From positions 7,294,501 through 7,358,500 of the forward strand of contig NZ_CP060404.1 in NCBI RefSeq assembly GCF_014295035.1: 64,000 nucleotides of DNA. Reading direction: 5' to 3'. Origin of the DNA: Streptomyces buecherae. GTDB lineage: Bacteria; Actinomycetota; Actinomycetes; Streptomycetales; Streptomycetaceae. Position numbers and translations under genes: made by a program. Positions 8,386 through 17,369 of this stretch are shown piece after piece. Within the stretch, counting starts at the first letter, position 1. Every line of letters begins with the position of its first letter. The notes beneath the pieces are model-generated. The model was not told where the DNA came from, ran no database searches, and saw nothing but the letters and a program-made list of their open reading frames with translations.

Positions 8386-10716
8386 CTACGGTTGGCCCGC
8401 CGTCCCGGGCAGCTCCGCCCGCACCTCCCGCGCCGCCGCCACCAGGTGCTCCAGCGACCTGCGGGTCTCCGGCCAGCCGCGCGTCTTCAGGCCGCAGTCC
8501 GGGTTGACCCACAGCCGGTCGGCCGGAACGGCCACCAGGCCCGCGCGCAGCAGCCCGACCACCTCGGCCACCTCCGGCACCCGGGGCGAGTGGATGTCGT
8601 ACACGCCGGGCCCCACCTCGCGCGGATAGCCGGCGGCGGCCAGTTCGTCCGCCACCCGCATGTGCGAGCGGGCCGCCTCCAGGCTGATGACGTCCGCGTC
8701 CAACGCGTCGATGGCCGACAGGATGTCGCCGAACTCCGCGTAGCACATGTGGGTGTGCACCTGGGTCTCCGGCCGTACCCCGCTGGTGGCCAGCCGGAAC
8801 GCCTCGGTGGCCCAGGCCAGGTACGCGGCGCGGTCGGCGGCGCGCAGCGGCAGCGTCTCGCGCAGCGCCGGCTCGTCGACCTGGATCACCGAGGTGCCCG
8901 CCGCCTCCAGGTCGCCGACCTCGTCCCGCAGCGCGAGCGCCACCTGCCGGGCGGTCTCGGCCAGCGGCTGGTCATCGCGGACGAACGACCAGGCGAGCAT
9001 GGTTACGGGCCCGGTCAGCATGCCCTTGACCGGCCGCTCCGTCCGCGCCTGCGCGTACCGGGTCCAGCGCACGGTCATCGGCCCGGGCCGCGCGACGTCG
9101 CCGGCCAGCACCGGCGGGCGCACGTAGCGCGTGCCGTACGACTGGACCCAGCCGTGCTGGGTGGCGAGGTAGCCGCTGAGCTGTTCGGCGAAGTACTGCA
9201 CCATTTCGTTGCGTTCGGGCTCGCCGTGTACGAGGACGTCGAGGCCCGCCCGCTCCTGGAAGTCGATGACCGCGCGGATCTCCGCCTCGACGCGCGCCTC
9301 GTAGGCCGCCGCGTCCACGCGCCCCGCGCGCAGGTCGGCGCGGGCCGCGCGCAGCTCGGAGGTCTGCGGGAACGAGCCGATCGTGGTCGTCGGCAGCAGC
9401 GGCAGCCGCAGGTGGGCGCGTTGCGCCGCGGCGCGTTCCGCGTACGGCTGGCCGCGGCGGGCGTCCGCGTCGGTGACGGCGGCCGTGCGGGCGCGCACCG
9501 CGGGGTCGCGGGTCAGGGCGGAGCCGGCGCGCGAGGCCAGGCCCGCCCGGTTGGCCGCGAGCTGGGGCGCGACGGCCTCGGTGCCGTGGGCCAGCGCCCG
9601 GGCCAGGGTCACCACCTCGTCGACCTTCTGCCGCGCGAAGGCGAGCCAGCGGGCCACCTGCGGGTCGATGTCCCGCTCGGCGGTGGCGTCCAGCGGCACG
9701 TGCAGCAGCGAACAGGAGGCCGCCACGTCCACCCGGTCGGCGAGCCCGAGCAGGGTGCCGAGGGTGGCCAGCGACTTCTCCAGGTCGTTGATCCAGACGT
9801 TGCGCCCGTCCACCACGCCGGCCACCAGCCGCTTGCCCGGCAGCCCGCCCACCGCCGCGAGCCCGGCCAGGTTGGCGGCGGCCGGCCCGGTGAAGTCCAG
9901 CGCGAGCCCCTCCACCGGGGCCGCCGCGAGCACCGGCAGCGCCTCGCCGAGCCGGTCGAAGTACGAGGCGACCAGGAGTCGCGGGCGATCCGTCAGCGCG
10001 CCGAGGTCGCGGTAGGCGCGGGCCGCCGCGTTCAGCTCGGCCGGCGTGCGGTCCTGTACCAGCGCCGGCTCGTCGAGCTGCACCCACCGCGCCCCCGCGG
10101 CCCGCAGGTCGGCCAGCACCTCCGCGTACACCGGCAGCAGCCGGTCGAGGAGCGTCAGCGGCGCGAAGTCCGCGGCCACGTCCGGGGCGGGCTTGGCCAG
10201 CAGTAGGTAGCTGACCGGGCCGAGCAGCACCGGCCGCGCCGCGAGCCCGAGCGCCGTCGCCTCCGACGCCTCGGCGACCTGCTTGCTCGAGTCGGCGGCG
10301 AAGACGGTGTCCGGACCGAGTTCGGGCACCAGGTAGTGGTAGTTGGTGTCGAACCACTTGGTCATCTCCAGCGGCGCGCTGTCCTGCGTGCCGCGGGCCA
10401 TGGCGAAGTAGCCGTCCAACGCATCCGCCGCCACGGCGGCGCGGTGCCGGTCGGGGACGGCGCCGACCATGACGCTGGTGTCCAGGACGTGGTCGTAGTA
10501 CGAGAAGTCGCCGGTCGGCACCTCGTGCAGGCCGGCGTCGGCGAGCTGGCGCCAGACCTCGCGGCGCAGCCCCGCGGCGGTCTCCCGCAGGGCGGCGGCG
10601 TCGACCCGGCCCCGCCAGTAGCCTTCGACGGCCTTCTTCAGCTCCCGGTTCGGGCCCTGCCGGGGGTAGCCGTACACGGTGGCGCGATGTGCCGCGGACG
10701 CGGACGTGGTGGTCAC
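8386..10716 (-). CDS. metE: Cobalamin-independent methionine synthase
   Basis: A 776-residue MetE, the normal length. It transfers a methyl group from 5-methyltetrahydropteroyl-polyglutamate to homocysteine to make methionine in the cytoplasm. The zinc ligands are in place: His656 and Cys658 (HMC), Glu679 and Cys741 (NPDCGLKTR). Two homologous barrel halves are visible. The GTG at 10716 is preferred: AAGGAGA precedes it and the homology-like region starts soon after (YGYPRQGPNREL); a 29-codon upstream extension lacks support. It is a single gene under a cobalamin riboswitch, so it should be off when B12 is available and a B12-dependent MetH can take over. Confidence 0.98.
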   Translation of the reverse strand: MTTTSASAAHRATVYGYPRQGPNRELKKAVEGYWRGRVDAAALRETAAGLRREVWRQLADAGLHEVPTGDFSYYDHVLDTSVMVGAVPDRHRAAVAADALDGYFAMARGTQDSAPLEMTKWFDTNYHYLVPELGPDTVFAADSSKQVAEASEATALGLAARPVLLGPVSYLLLAKPAPDVAADFAPLTLLDRLLPVYAEVLADLRAAGARWVQLDEPALVQDRTPAELNAAARAYRDLGALTDRPRLLVASYFDRLGEALPVLAAAPVEGLALDFTGPAAANLAGLAAVGGLPGKRLVAGVVDGRNVWINDLEKSLATLGTLLGLADRVDVAASCSLLHVPLDATAERDIDPQVARWLAFARQKVDEVVTLARALAHGTEAVAPQLAANRAGLASRAGSALTRDPAVRARTAAVTDADARRGQPYAERAAAQRAHLRLPLLPTTTIGSFPQTSELRAARADLRAGRVDAAAYEARVEAEIRAVIDFQERAGLDVLVHGEPERNEMVQYFAEQLSGYLATQHGWVQSYGTRYVRPPVLAGDVARPGPMTVRWTRYAQARTERPVKGMLTGPVTMLAWSFVRDDQPLAETARQVALALRDEVGDLEAAGTSVIQVDEPALRETLPLRAADRAAYLAWATEAFRLATSGVRPETQVHTHMCYAEFGDILSAIDALDADVISLEAARSHMRVADELAAAGYPREVGPGVYDIHSPRVPEVAEVVGLLRAGLVAVPADRLWVNPDCGLKTRGWPETRRSLEHLVAAAREVRAELPGTAGQP

Positions 10717-10879
10717 GGAACTCTCCTTCGCGAGCGTTGTCCCAGGACCCCGGGCCGGGCCGAACGCGCGATGCGGGAGAACAGGGCCGACCGGGACCGC
10801 CACGGCCTGTGCCGCGCGCGTCCGCCCGCCCTGTACGCCGATCCGCCCTCGCGGTCACCGGAATCCACCGTGCGCGCGG

Positions 10880-11085
10880 TCGCGCACGGGCAGCGGCAGG
10901 TCTTCGGACTCGCGGGCGCGCCTGCCCAGGGCAGACCCCTACTGGTCGCCGCTTCCCAGGTCCGACCGGACCCAGTGCTCATGACGACTGTCGTTCCCAC
11001 TCACCGCTGCGGGGCAGTCCCGGATTCCCACCGGGTTCCCTCTTACGACGCGCCTGCCTGGCGGGCAGGGCGAACCGGCTGCACC
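10880..11085 (-). ncRNA. Cobalamin riboswitch controlling metE
   Basis: On the minus strand the conserved core GGTGGGAATCCGGGACTGCC (11013-11032) is followed by CCGCAGCGGTGAG and then, after a variable arm, by the B12 box GCGAGTCCGAAGACCTGCC (10895-10913). Both are diagnostic of the AdoCbl riboswitch. About 160 bases of expression platform lie between the B12 box and the metE start. Ends are approximate. Confidence 0.95.
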
Positions 11086-11161
11086 CCCCACCCTACGGGC
11101 TCAGCCCGACACGACCCGGGCGACCTCGGCCGCTCCCGGCACCGGCGCCACCCGGGCACGG

Positions 11162-11214
11162 CACGGCCCCGGTACCGGCCGGGACGTGGTGTCCCGACCG
11201 GTACCGGGGCCGTG
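11162..11214 (-). terminator. Terminator after the SigB/SigF-type sigma factor
   Basis: A 23-bp stem with one mismatch (11162-11184 with 11192-11214) and a 7-base loop, between the sigma gene stop and the metE riboswitch. Confidence 0.85.
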
Positions 11215-11258
11215 GGCGGGTGCGCGACCGCCACCAGCAGCCGTACCCGCCCGCGCGG

Positions 11259-11304
11259 TCCGCGCGCTCAGCGCGAGGTGATCCGCGCGCTCAGCGCGAG
11301 GTGA
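11259..11304. repeat. Perfect 23-bp tandem duplication across the sigma factor stop codon
   Basis: Positions 11259-11281 and 11282-11304 are identical. The second copy contains the last codons and TGA of the sigma gene; the first copy repeats the same codons and stop just downstream. Confidence 0.95.
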
Positions 11305-12190
11305 GCAGCCCGCGGTGCAGCCGGTTGATGATGCGCGACAGCAGTCGCGAGACGTGCATCTGCGAGACGCCGAGCTGCTCACCGATCTGAGCCTGTGTCA
11401 GCTCCTCGACGAACCGCAGGTGCAGGATGCGCCGCTCCCGCTCGTCCAGCTCGGCGATCAGCGGCGCCAGCGACTGGAAGTCCTCGATCAGCTCCATGGC
11501 CGGGTCGTCCATGCCGATGAAGTCGGCCAGCGCCGCCGCGCTGTCCTGGTCGTCGCCGCTGATGGCGGCGTCCAGGGAGGCCGAGTTGTAACCGTTGGCC
11601 GCCACCCGGGCCTCGATCACCTCTTCCTCGGTCATCTGCATCAGCTCGGCGAGCTCGCGCACCGTCGGCGCGCGCCCCAGCCGGCTGCTCAGCTCCTCCG
11701 ACGCCTTGGCCAACTCGATCCGGGCCTCCTGGAGACGCCGGGGGACGTGCACGGACCAGCTCGTGTCCCGGAAGAAGCGCTTGATCTCGCCGACGATGTA
11801 CGGAACGGCGAAGGTGGGGAACTCCACCTCGCGGGAGAGCTCGAACCGGTCGATGGCCTTGATCAGGCCGATCATGCCGACCTGGACGATGTCCTCCATC
11901 TCGTCGGCGCGGTGGCTGAACCGCTTGGCCACGTACCGCACCAACGACATGTTGATCTCGATGAGCGTGTTGCGCGCGTACTGGTACTCGGGAGTGCCCT
12001 CTTCGAGGATGGTCAACCGGTCGAAGAAGAGCTTGGAAAGCGACCGAGCGTCCTTCGGCGCGAGCTTGTGCGGCTCGGCGAGCTCCGGCAGACCTCCGCC
12101 CGACTCCCGGGCGTCCGTGCTGGTCCCCAAGGGGGTCACGGGCTCCATCCGCGCCGTGTTCATCGCTGTGGCCATGACCTGCGCCGTCAT
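11291..12190 (-). CDS. SigB/SigF-family RNA polymerase sigma factor
   Basis: A 299-residue group 3 sigma factor of the SigB/SigF/SigG type. Region 2 (about residues 80-150) contains the MEDIVQVGMIGLIKAIDRF core-binding and -10 recognition segment; region 3 follows; region 4 (about residues 230-290) has a helix-turn-helix near LTQAQIGEQLGVSQMHVSRL. Streptomyces has many such factors for osmotic or oxidative stress and spore development, controlled by partner switching. The start is uncertain: Met1, Met6, Met10 and Met15 all fit. It is divergent from an RsbW-like gene, which fits control by an anti-sigma kinase. Confidence 0.93.
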   Translation of the reverse strand: MTAQVMATAMNTARMEPVTPLGTSTDARESGGGLPELAEPHKLAPKDARSLSKLFFDRLTILEEGTPEYQYARNTLIEINMSLVRYVAKRFSHRADEMEDIVQVGMIGLIKAIDRFELSREVEFPTFAVPYIVGEIKRFFRDTSWSVHVPRRLQEARIELAKASEELSSRLGRAPTVRELAELMQMTEEEVIEARVAANGYNSASLDAAISGDDQDSAAALADFIGMDDPAMELIEDFQSLAPLIAELDERERRILHLRFVEELTQAQIGEQLGVSQMHVSRLLSRIINRLHRGLLTSR

Positions 12191-12468
12191 GAGTCCTCCC
12201 CGAAAATCCGCTAGACGCTGGCCGCCGTTCTCGGCAGCGAGCGTCGCCTACCCGCCCGTAATCGAGTCATGCCCCCTTTTTTTCGATTCGGCTGGCCGGC
12301 CCCCTGGCGAACCGTCGACGAGCCGCCCGTGGCGGCCGTACGAGCGCGGCTCCAAGGGGCGCTCCGGCCGGCGGGGCGCGTGGATAATCCCCATGTGCCG
12401 GCTTGCGCCGGGCGCGAGCGGGCAGCCGCATCACAACGGAAACAACGCGTCATTACGGGGGTGACGGT

Positions 12469-12900
12469 ATGGACGCCACGAGGTATAGCCGCGTGCGACC
12501 TCCCGTCCGGAGTCGATATGCCATTCCGCGCAATGCAAGTGAGGCACGGCGCCTGATCGAGAACCTGGTGCGCGCGCAGGTCCCGGCGCACCACGAGGCC
12601 GGGCCAGCCGCCGAGACGGTGACGGACATGCTGCTCGTGACCTCGGAGTTGGTGACCAACGCGATCCGGCACGGTGGCGGCGTCGTCGGCCTGTGGGCCC
12701 AGCTCGACGCCGACGGGCTGCGGCTCGCCGTACGCGACCGCAGCGACGACCTGCCCTTCGTCAGAGCACGCACACCGGGCGACCCGGTCCCCATCGGGGG
12801 CTACGGGTGGCCCATGATCCGCCGACTCGCCAGCGAGGTCCGCGTCGTCCCGTGCCCGGGCGGCGGCAAGGAGATCCGCGTCGTCCTGCCCGTCACCTGA
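12469..12900 (+). CDS. RsbW-like ATP-binding protein (candidate anti-sigma factor)
   Basis: A 143-residue single-domain HATPase_c protein. The N box (LLVTSELVTNAIRHGGG, residues 56-71) and a G1-like box (VRDRSDDLP, about residues 88-97) fit the SpoIIAB/RsbW serine-kinase fold. In Streptomyces these proteins bind sigma factors or phosphorylate STAS anti-anti-sigma proteins. The ATG at 12469 follows GGGGGTGA. Its position divergent from a SigB/SigF-type sigma gene and upstream of a SpoIIE phosphatase suggests a partner-switching module, though the actual partners cannot be told from sequence. Confidence 0.82.
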   Translation: MDATRYSRVRPPVRSRYAIPRNASEARRLIENLVRAQVPAHHEAGPAAETVTDMLLVTSELVTNAIRHGGGVVGLWAQLDADGLRLAVRDRSDDLPFVRARTPGDPVPIGGYGWPMIRRLASEVRVVPCPGGGKEIRVVLPVT

Positions 12901-13262
12901 CGCCGCCCCTCCGGCCCGGGCGCGCGCCCGGAGCCCGGGCCCAGCGCGGCCCCGGAGCGAACGGTGCGCCGCGGCCGAGCGACCACATGGCGGACAGGCG
13001 GCCGGCCCGCCCCCCGGCCCCGACCCGCCGCCGGCCACACGCCGCGCCCGCCTGCCCGGCCCGCCGTGCGGGTCGGCCAGGCACCCGCCCACGCGTGTCC
13101 CGTACGACCACCGTGGCGGGCGGCGCCACCCGCGCACCGGGCGGTGTCCCCCGCGCATCGGGGGGCGCACGGCGGGGTTCCGAGCGCCCCGATCAGCCTC
13201 CACGAGGCGTCCCCGGAGCAGGTCGGGCGTGTCAGGAGGGTGGCCGGAGCAGGTCCGAGCCG
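12901..13262. other. Non-coding GC-rich stretch before the SpoIIE phosphatase gene
   Basis: No convincing gene is seen here. The open frames on both strands are Pro/Arg/Ala-rich composition artefacts. Confidence 0.45.
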
Positions 13263-13291
13263 TTGAACATTGCAGGAGAGCGACATACGCT
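13263..13291 (+). promoter_or_regulatory. Candidate vegetative promoter for the SpoIIE phosphatase
   Basis: TTGAAC (13263-13268), a 17-base spacer and TACGCT (13286-13291) make a good HrdB-type match, about 120 bases before the GTG start. Confidence 0.5.
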
Positions 13292-13413
13292 CGCTGTCCC
13301 ACAACAACAGTCACGAACAGCCACCCGTGGACGGCGCCCGGGCGGCGCGGACGCCGCTTTGCCGGCACACTCGTAGAGCAACGGCGGCCTGGGCGCGATG
13401 GGAGGCCAGCACG

Positions 13414-15213
13414 GTGAACGACGGCAGCCGCACTCGGCGTCTGACCAGTCGGCTGGCCACGCAGAGTGCCGCCCGCGGCCGGGGTGCCGCGCGCCGCCGC
13501 GTGCGCGTCAGCCAGGACCAGGGCGGCGCGGCGAGCCAGTTCACCACCCGCAGCAAGCTGGCCTGGCTCAGCGCCGCCAGCACGCGCATCGGCACCACCC
13601 TCGACCTGCGGCGCACCGCCCAGGAGCTGGCCGAGTTCGTCGTCCCCCAACTGGCGGACGCCGTGGCGGTGGACTTGCTGGAGGTGGTGCTGCGCGGCGA
13701 GGAGGGCGACCGCCGGGCCGAGGGCGCCAAGCTCGCCACGCGGCGGGCGATGGCCGTCAAGGCCGTGGACGCGCTGACCAACCTGGAGCCCGACCCGGTC
13801 GGCGAGATCATCGTCCGCGACGAGAAGCACCGCGACACGCTGCTGACCACCGTGTGCCTGGCCCAGCGCAAGCCGGTGCTCGTCTCGCGGATGACCGACC
13901 GCGACTTCTCGCGGGTCGCCTCCACCGACAGCGCCGCGGACAAGATGCGCCGCGGCAACGTGCACAGCTACATGGCGGTCCCGCTGATCGCCCGCGGCCT
14001 CCTGCTCGGCAGCGCCGACTTCGTGCGCGCCGGCAGCAGCCCGCCGTTCACCGCCACCGACCTGGCCCTGGCCGAACAGCTCGCCTCCAAGGCGGCGGTG
14101 TTCATCGACAACGCCCGGCTCTACGGGCGCGAGCGCGAGCACGTGATCTCCCTCCAGCGCAGCCTGCTGCCCCGGGCCGCGCCGCACACCCCGGGCCTGG
14201 CCGTGCACACCAGCTACGCGCCGGCGGCGGACGCCCGCGGCGTGGGCGGCGACTGGTACGACCTGATGGCGCTGCCCGGCGGGCGGACCGCGCTCGTGGT
14301 GGGCGACGTCATGGGGCACGGCGTGTCCGCGGCGGCCACCATGGGGCGGCTGCGCACCGTCGCCCGCACCCTGATGATGCTCGACACCGCCCCCGACCGC
14401 GTCCTGGCCCGCCTCGACCTGGCCACCCGCGACCTGGAGGACGACCAGGTCGCCACCTGTCTGTGCGCCGTCTACGACCTGGCGGACTCCACCTACACGC
14501 TGGCCAGCGCCGGCCACCCGCGCCCGCTCCTCGTCGACGGCGACGGCAAGCCCACCTACGTGGACGTGCCCACCGGCGCCCCGCTGGGCGCCGGCGTGAT
14601 CCCGTACGACCCGCTGCGCATCCGCGTCTCGCCGGGCAGCCGGCTGATCTGCTACACCGACGGCCTGATCAAGACCCGGGACGACGACCCCGACACCCAG
14701 TTCGGGCGGCTCCTGGAGACCGTGGCGCAGATGCCGCCCCAGCGCCTGGACGACGGCAGCCTGCTGACCGCGCTGCCCGGCAGCGACCGGCGCTTCGACG
14801 AGGCGGTCCTGCTCACCGCCGCGTCCGACGCCGAGACGCCGGTCCGGCTCAGCGTGTGGGACCTGCCCCCCGACGGCACCGCCGCCTCGATAGCCCGCCG
14901 CCACGTGACCGACCAGCTCGACCAGTGGGACCTGGCGGCGCTCGCCGATGTCGCCGAGCTGATCGTCAGCGAACTCGTCGGCAACGCCCTGCGCTACGGG
15001 CAGGGCCCAGGCCGGCTGCGCCTGCTCCAGGGCGAACGGCTCATGATCGAGGTCTCCGACACGGGCCCCGACCTGCCGCAGATCCAGCACGCCGACGTCA
15101 GCGACGAGGGCGGGCGCGGCCTCCAGCTCATCAACATGCTCTGCCGCCGCTGGGGCTCCTGCCGCACCCCCACCGGAAAGATCGTCTGGGCCGAGCAGGA
15201 CATCCCGCGCTAG
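13414..15213 (+). CDS. GAF - SpoIIE/PP2C phosphatase - HATPase protein
   Basis: A 599-residue cytoplasmic protein with three parts: a GAF sensor domain (about residues 45-240), a SpoIIE-type PP2C phosphatase (about 250-470, metal-binding GGDWYD and GDVMGHGV motifs near residues 275 and 300), and a C-terminal HATPase_c domain (about 480-590, SELVGNALRYG). This combination both dephosphorylates anti-anti-sigma proteins and may phosphorylate or bind them. The GTG at 13414 has GGGAGGCC upstream; a longer in-frame start at 13270 has no ribosome site. It fits with the RsbW-like protein and sigma factor just upstream. Confidence 0.9.
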   Translation: MNDGSRTRRLTSRLATQSAARGRGAARRRVRVSQDQGGAASQFTTRSKLAWLSAASTRIGTTLDLRRTAQELAEFVVPQLADAVAVDLLEVVLRGEEGDRRAEGAKLATRRAMAVKAVDALTNLEPDPVGEIIVRDEKHRDTLLTTVCLAQRKPVLVSRMTDRDFSRVASTDSAADKMRRGNVHSYMAVPLIARGLLLGSADFVRAGSSPPFTATDLALAEQLASKAAVFIDNARLYGREREHVISLQRSLLPRAAPHTPGLAVHTSYAPAADARGVGGDWYDLMALPGGRTALVVGDVMGHGVSAAATMGRLRTVARTLMMLDTAPDRVLARLDLATRDLEDDQVATCLCAVYDLADSTYTLASAGHPRPLLVDGDGKPTYVDVPTGAPLGAGVIPYDPLRIRVSPGSRLICYTDGLIKTRDDDPDTQFGRLLETVAQMPPQRLDDGSLLTALPGSDRRFDEAVLLTAASDAETPVRLSVWDLPPDGTAASIARRHVTDQLDQWDLAALADVAELIVSELVGNALRYGQGPGRLRLLQGERLMIEVSDTGPDLPQIQHADVSDEGGRGLQLINMLCRRWGSCRTPTGKIVWAEQDIPR

Positions 15214-15542
15214 CCGCACCCCGGCCGACCCCGGACGCGTACTCCCGCCCCGACAGGCCCTCGGGCGAGCGCCGGGCCCAGCCCACGCGCGACAGCCGAC
15301 GCCCACGGGCCACGCCACGCGCCCGCCGCCGCGCCCCGCGTCCCCGGCCCGGCTTCCGCACCATGACCTCAGGGGTAATCGCCCCGGCGCCGGCCGACCG
15401 GCAGAGTGAGGGCAACGGAATCCGGTCCGGCGCACTCCGGATCGGGTTCCGCCCCGCCCGTCCCGCAGGAGTCGGGACCGGCGGGACCCGCTCAGCCATC
15501 CGCGGCCCGCCCGGGCCGCTCCCACCACCCACGGAGGACCCG
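15214..15542. other. Intergenic region before the SnoaL-like gene
   Basis: 329 bases of GC-rich sequence. No gene and no strong hairpin seen; the promoter of the SnoaL-like gene is presumably in the less GC-rich 15395-15480 part. Confidence 0.4.
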
Positions 15543-15956
15543 ATGTCCCAGGCCACCACCCCGACCACCCCCGCGACCGAGGGCCAGGGCCTCGACTACG
15601 AGGCCGCCGTCAACCGCTACTTCGCCGCCTGGAACGCCACCGACCCCGCCGAGCGGGAGCGCGCCGTGGCCGCCGCGTGGACGCAGGACGGCTCGTACAC
15701 CGACCCGCTGTGCGACGTCAGCGGCCACGCCCAGCTCGCGGCCGTGATCACCGGGGCGCGGGAGCAGTACGCCGGCTACACGTTCCGGGGCACCGGCCTC
15801 GTCGACGGGCACCACCACATCGTCCGGTTCTCCTGGGAGCTGGTCTCGGACGCCGACGGCTCGTCGCCGGCGGCCGGGTCCGACGTGATGACGTTGGACG
15901 AGGACGGCCGCGCCCGCGCCGTGCTCGGCTTCCTGGACCGGGCACCCGCCGCCTGA
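15543..15956 (+). CDS. SnoaL/NTF2-like protein
   Basis: A 137-residue protein with the compact alpha+beta cone fold pattern of the SnoaL-like family: an N-terminal helix pair (YEAAVNRYFAAWN, WTQDGSYTDP) and a beta-rich second half. Members range from polyketide cyclases to proteins of unknown function. GGAGGACC precedes the ATG, so the start is clear. It stands alone, convergent with an XRE-family regulator that may or may not concern it. The function is not known. Confidence 0.82.
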   Translation: MSQATTPTTPATEGQGLDYEAAVNRYFAAWNATDPAERERAVAAAWTQDGSYTDPLCDVSGHAQLAAVITGAREQYAGYTFRGTGLVDGHHHIVRFSWELVSDADGSSPAAGSDVMTLDEDGRARAVLGFLDRAPAA

Positions 15957-16002
15957 ACGGGCCGGCGCGGGCCGACGCGGGCCCCTGGCGGAGCGGTGGT
16001 CG

Positions 16003-16806
16003 TCAGGGGCGCGCCTCGTGCAGGAAGCGGGCCGTCTCCGAGTCGGCGGGAAGGAAGGTCTCCACCGCCAACTCGGAGACGGTCACGTCCATCGGCGTGT
16101 TGAACGTCGTGACCGTCGAGATGAAGGACAGCACCCGGCCGTCGTGCTCGATGACCATCGGCAGCGCGAACGGCACGTGCGTGGCGTCGGAGTCGGTATG
16201 CCGGTCGCTGCCCGCCGGCAGCGGATAGGCGCTGACCTCCTCGTACAGCGTGCGCAGCGGCTCCGAGCGGAGCAGCGCGAGCTGGCGCTCCATCTGCTCC
16301 AGCAGGTGCCCGCGCCACTGGCGGTAGTTGAGGATGCGGCGCGCGATGCCCTCCGGGTGCATCGTCACGCGCATGGCGTTCACCGGCGGGTGCGTCAGGT
16401 GCGCGGGCAGGCCGGCGAGCAGCATCGCGGTGCCGGCGTTGGCGGCCACCACCTCGTACGTGCCGTTCATGACCAGCGCCGGGTACGGCTCATAGGCCGT
16501 CAGCAGCCGGTCGAGACCGGCGCGCAGCCCGGACAGCGAGGGGTCGTCCAGCGAGGATTCCGGGTAGTGCGGGGCGTAGCCCGCCGCGACGAGCAGCGCG
16601 TTCCGCTCCCGTACGGGTATGTCGAGGTGGTCCGCGAGGCGTAGCACCATCTCCTGGCTGGGGCGGGCCCGGCCGGTCTCGATGAAGCTGATGTGCCGCG
16701 CGGACGAATCGGCCCGCAGCGCCAGTTCCAACTGGCTGATGCGGCGCCGGCCGCGCCAACTCCGCAGGAGGTTACCCACACCCGAGCCAACCGTGGCAGT
16801 CGTCAT
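16003..16806 (-). CDS. XRE-family transcriptional regulator with MmyB-like ligand domain
   Basis: A 267-residue regulator. The N-terminal helix-turn-helix (about residues 8-65, with RRRISQLELALRADSSARHISFIETG) is followed by a MmyB-like PAS-type ligand-binding domain (about residues 95-262), a combination common in Streptomyces. Related MmyB-type proteins may sense fatty acids, but the ligand here is unknown. It is divergent from the pterin dehydratase gene, 70 bases away, so it could control that gene or itself. Confidence 0.9.
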   Translation of the reverse strand: MTTATVGSGVGNLLRSWRGRRRISQLELALRADSSARHISFIETGRARPSQEMVLRLADHLDIPVRERNALLVAAGYAPHYPESSLDDPSLSGLRAGLDRLLTAYEPYPALVMNGTYEVVAANAGTAMLLAGLPAHLTHPPVNAMRVTMHPEGIARRILNYRQWRGHLLEQMERQLALLRSEPLRTLYEEVSAYPLPAGSDRHTDSDATHVPFALPMVIEHDGRVLSFISTVTTFNTPMDVTVSELAVETFLPADSETARFLHEARP

Positions 16807-16875
16807 CCCCAGACCGTAACCCGTGGCGTGGCACGCTGGTCACCCAGTATCCGCAGTGACGAAGGGGAAGCCCGC

Positions 16876-17181
16876 ATGGCCGCAGAACCGTTGTCCCGGC
16901 GAGAGATCGACGCGCGCCTGCGCGAACTGCCCGGCTGGAGTACGGACGGCGACCGCATCACGCGCACGTACGCCCTCGCCGGCCACCCACAGGCCGCCGC
17001 CCTCGTCGTGCACGTCGCCCAGCTCCAGGAGGAGCTGAACCACCACGCGGACCTGCTGCTCAGCTACGACAAGCTGACCGTCACGGTGAACACGCACAGC
17101 GTCGGCGGCAAGGTCACCGACCTCGACCTCGAACTCGCCCGCCGCCTGGAGACCATCGCCCCCGCCCACGGCGCCCGCTAG
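16876..17181 (+). CDS. 4a-hydroxytetrahydrobiopterin dehydratase (PCD/DCoH family)
   Basis: A 101-residue protein of the usual PCD length. The active-site histidines are present (His56-His57 in LNHHADLLL, His74 in THSVGG) together with Asp82. The enzyme dehydrates 4a-hydroxytetrahydropterin to recycle the cofactor of aromatic amino acid hydroxylases; in organisms without such hydroxylases a role in molybdopterin handling has been proposed. No hydroxylase gene is nearby. The ATG at 16876 follows GAAGGGGAAG. Confidence 0.93.
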   Translation: MAAEPLSRREIDARLRELPGWSTDGDRITRTYALAGHPQAAALVVHVAQLQEELNHHADLLLSYDKLTVTVNTHSVGGKVTDLDLELARRLETIAPAHGAR

Positions 17182-17204
17182 ACCGCACGGACCTGGCCGC
17201 CCAC

Positions 17205-17280
17205 CGCCAGGCACCCACGCCCCGCCAGGCGCCACACGCCCCGCAAGGCACCCCACGCCCCGCCAGGCGCCACACGCACC
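17205..17280. repeat. Four-copy 18-19-bp imperfect tandem repeat
   Basis: Units starting at 17205, 17223, 17242 and 17261 are variants of CGCCAGGCGCCACACGCCC. They sit in the 3' region of the pterin dehydratase gene, before the shared terminator. Confidence 0.75.
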
Positions 17281-17281
17281 G

Positions 17282-17320
17282 CCGAGGTCCCGGACCGCTG
17301 TCCCCGGTCCGGGGCCTCGG
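17282..17320. terminator. Bidirectional terminator between pterin dehydratase and Asp23 genes
   Basis: A 15-bp stem with one G-U pair (17282-17296 with 17306-17320) and a 9-base loop between convergent genes. Confidence 0.75.
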
Positions 17321-17369
17321 TGGTTTCGGGGGAGTGCCGCCGGGCCGGCCGTCGGGCCCGGAAGCGGTG

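Noticed and set aside
12211..15528. A 1105-codon open frame on the minus strand
   Set aside because: Antisense to the phosphatase and RsbW-like genes; repetitive composition, no domains.
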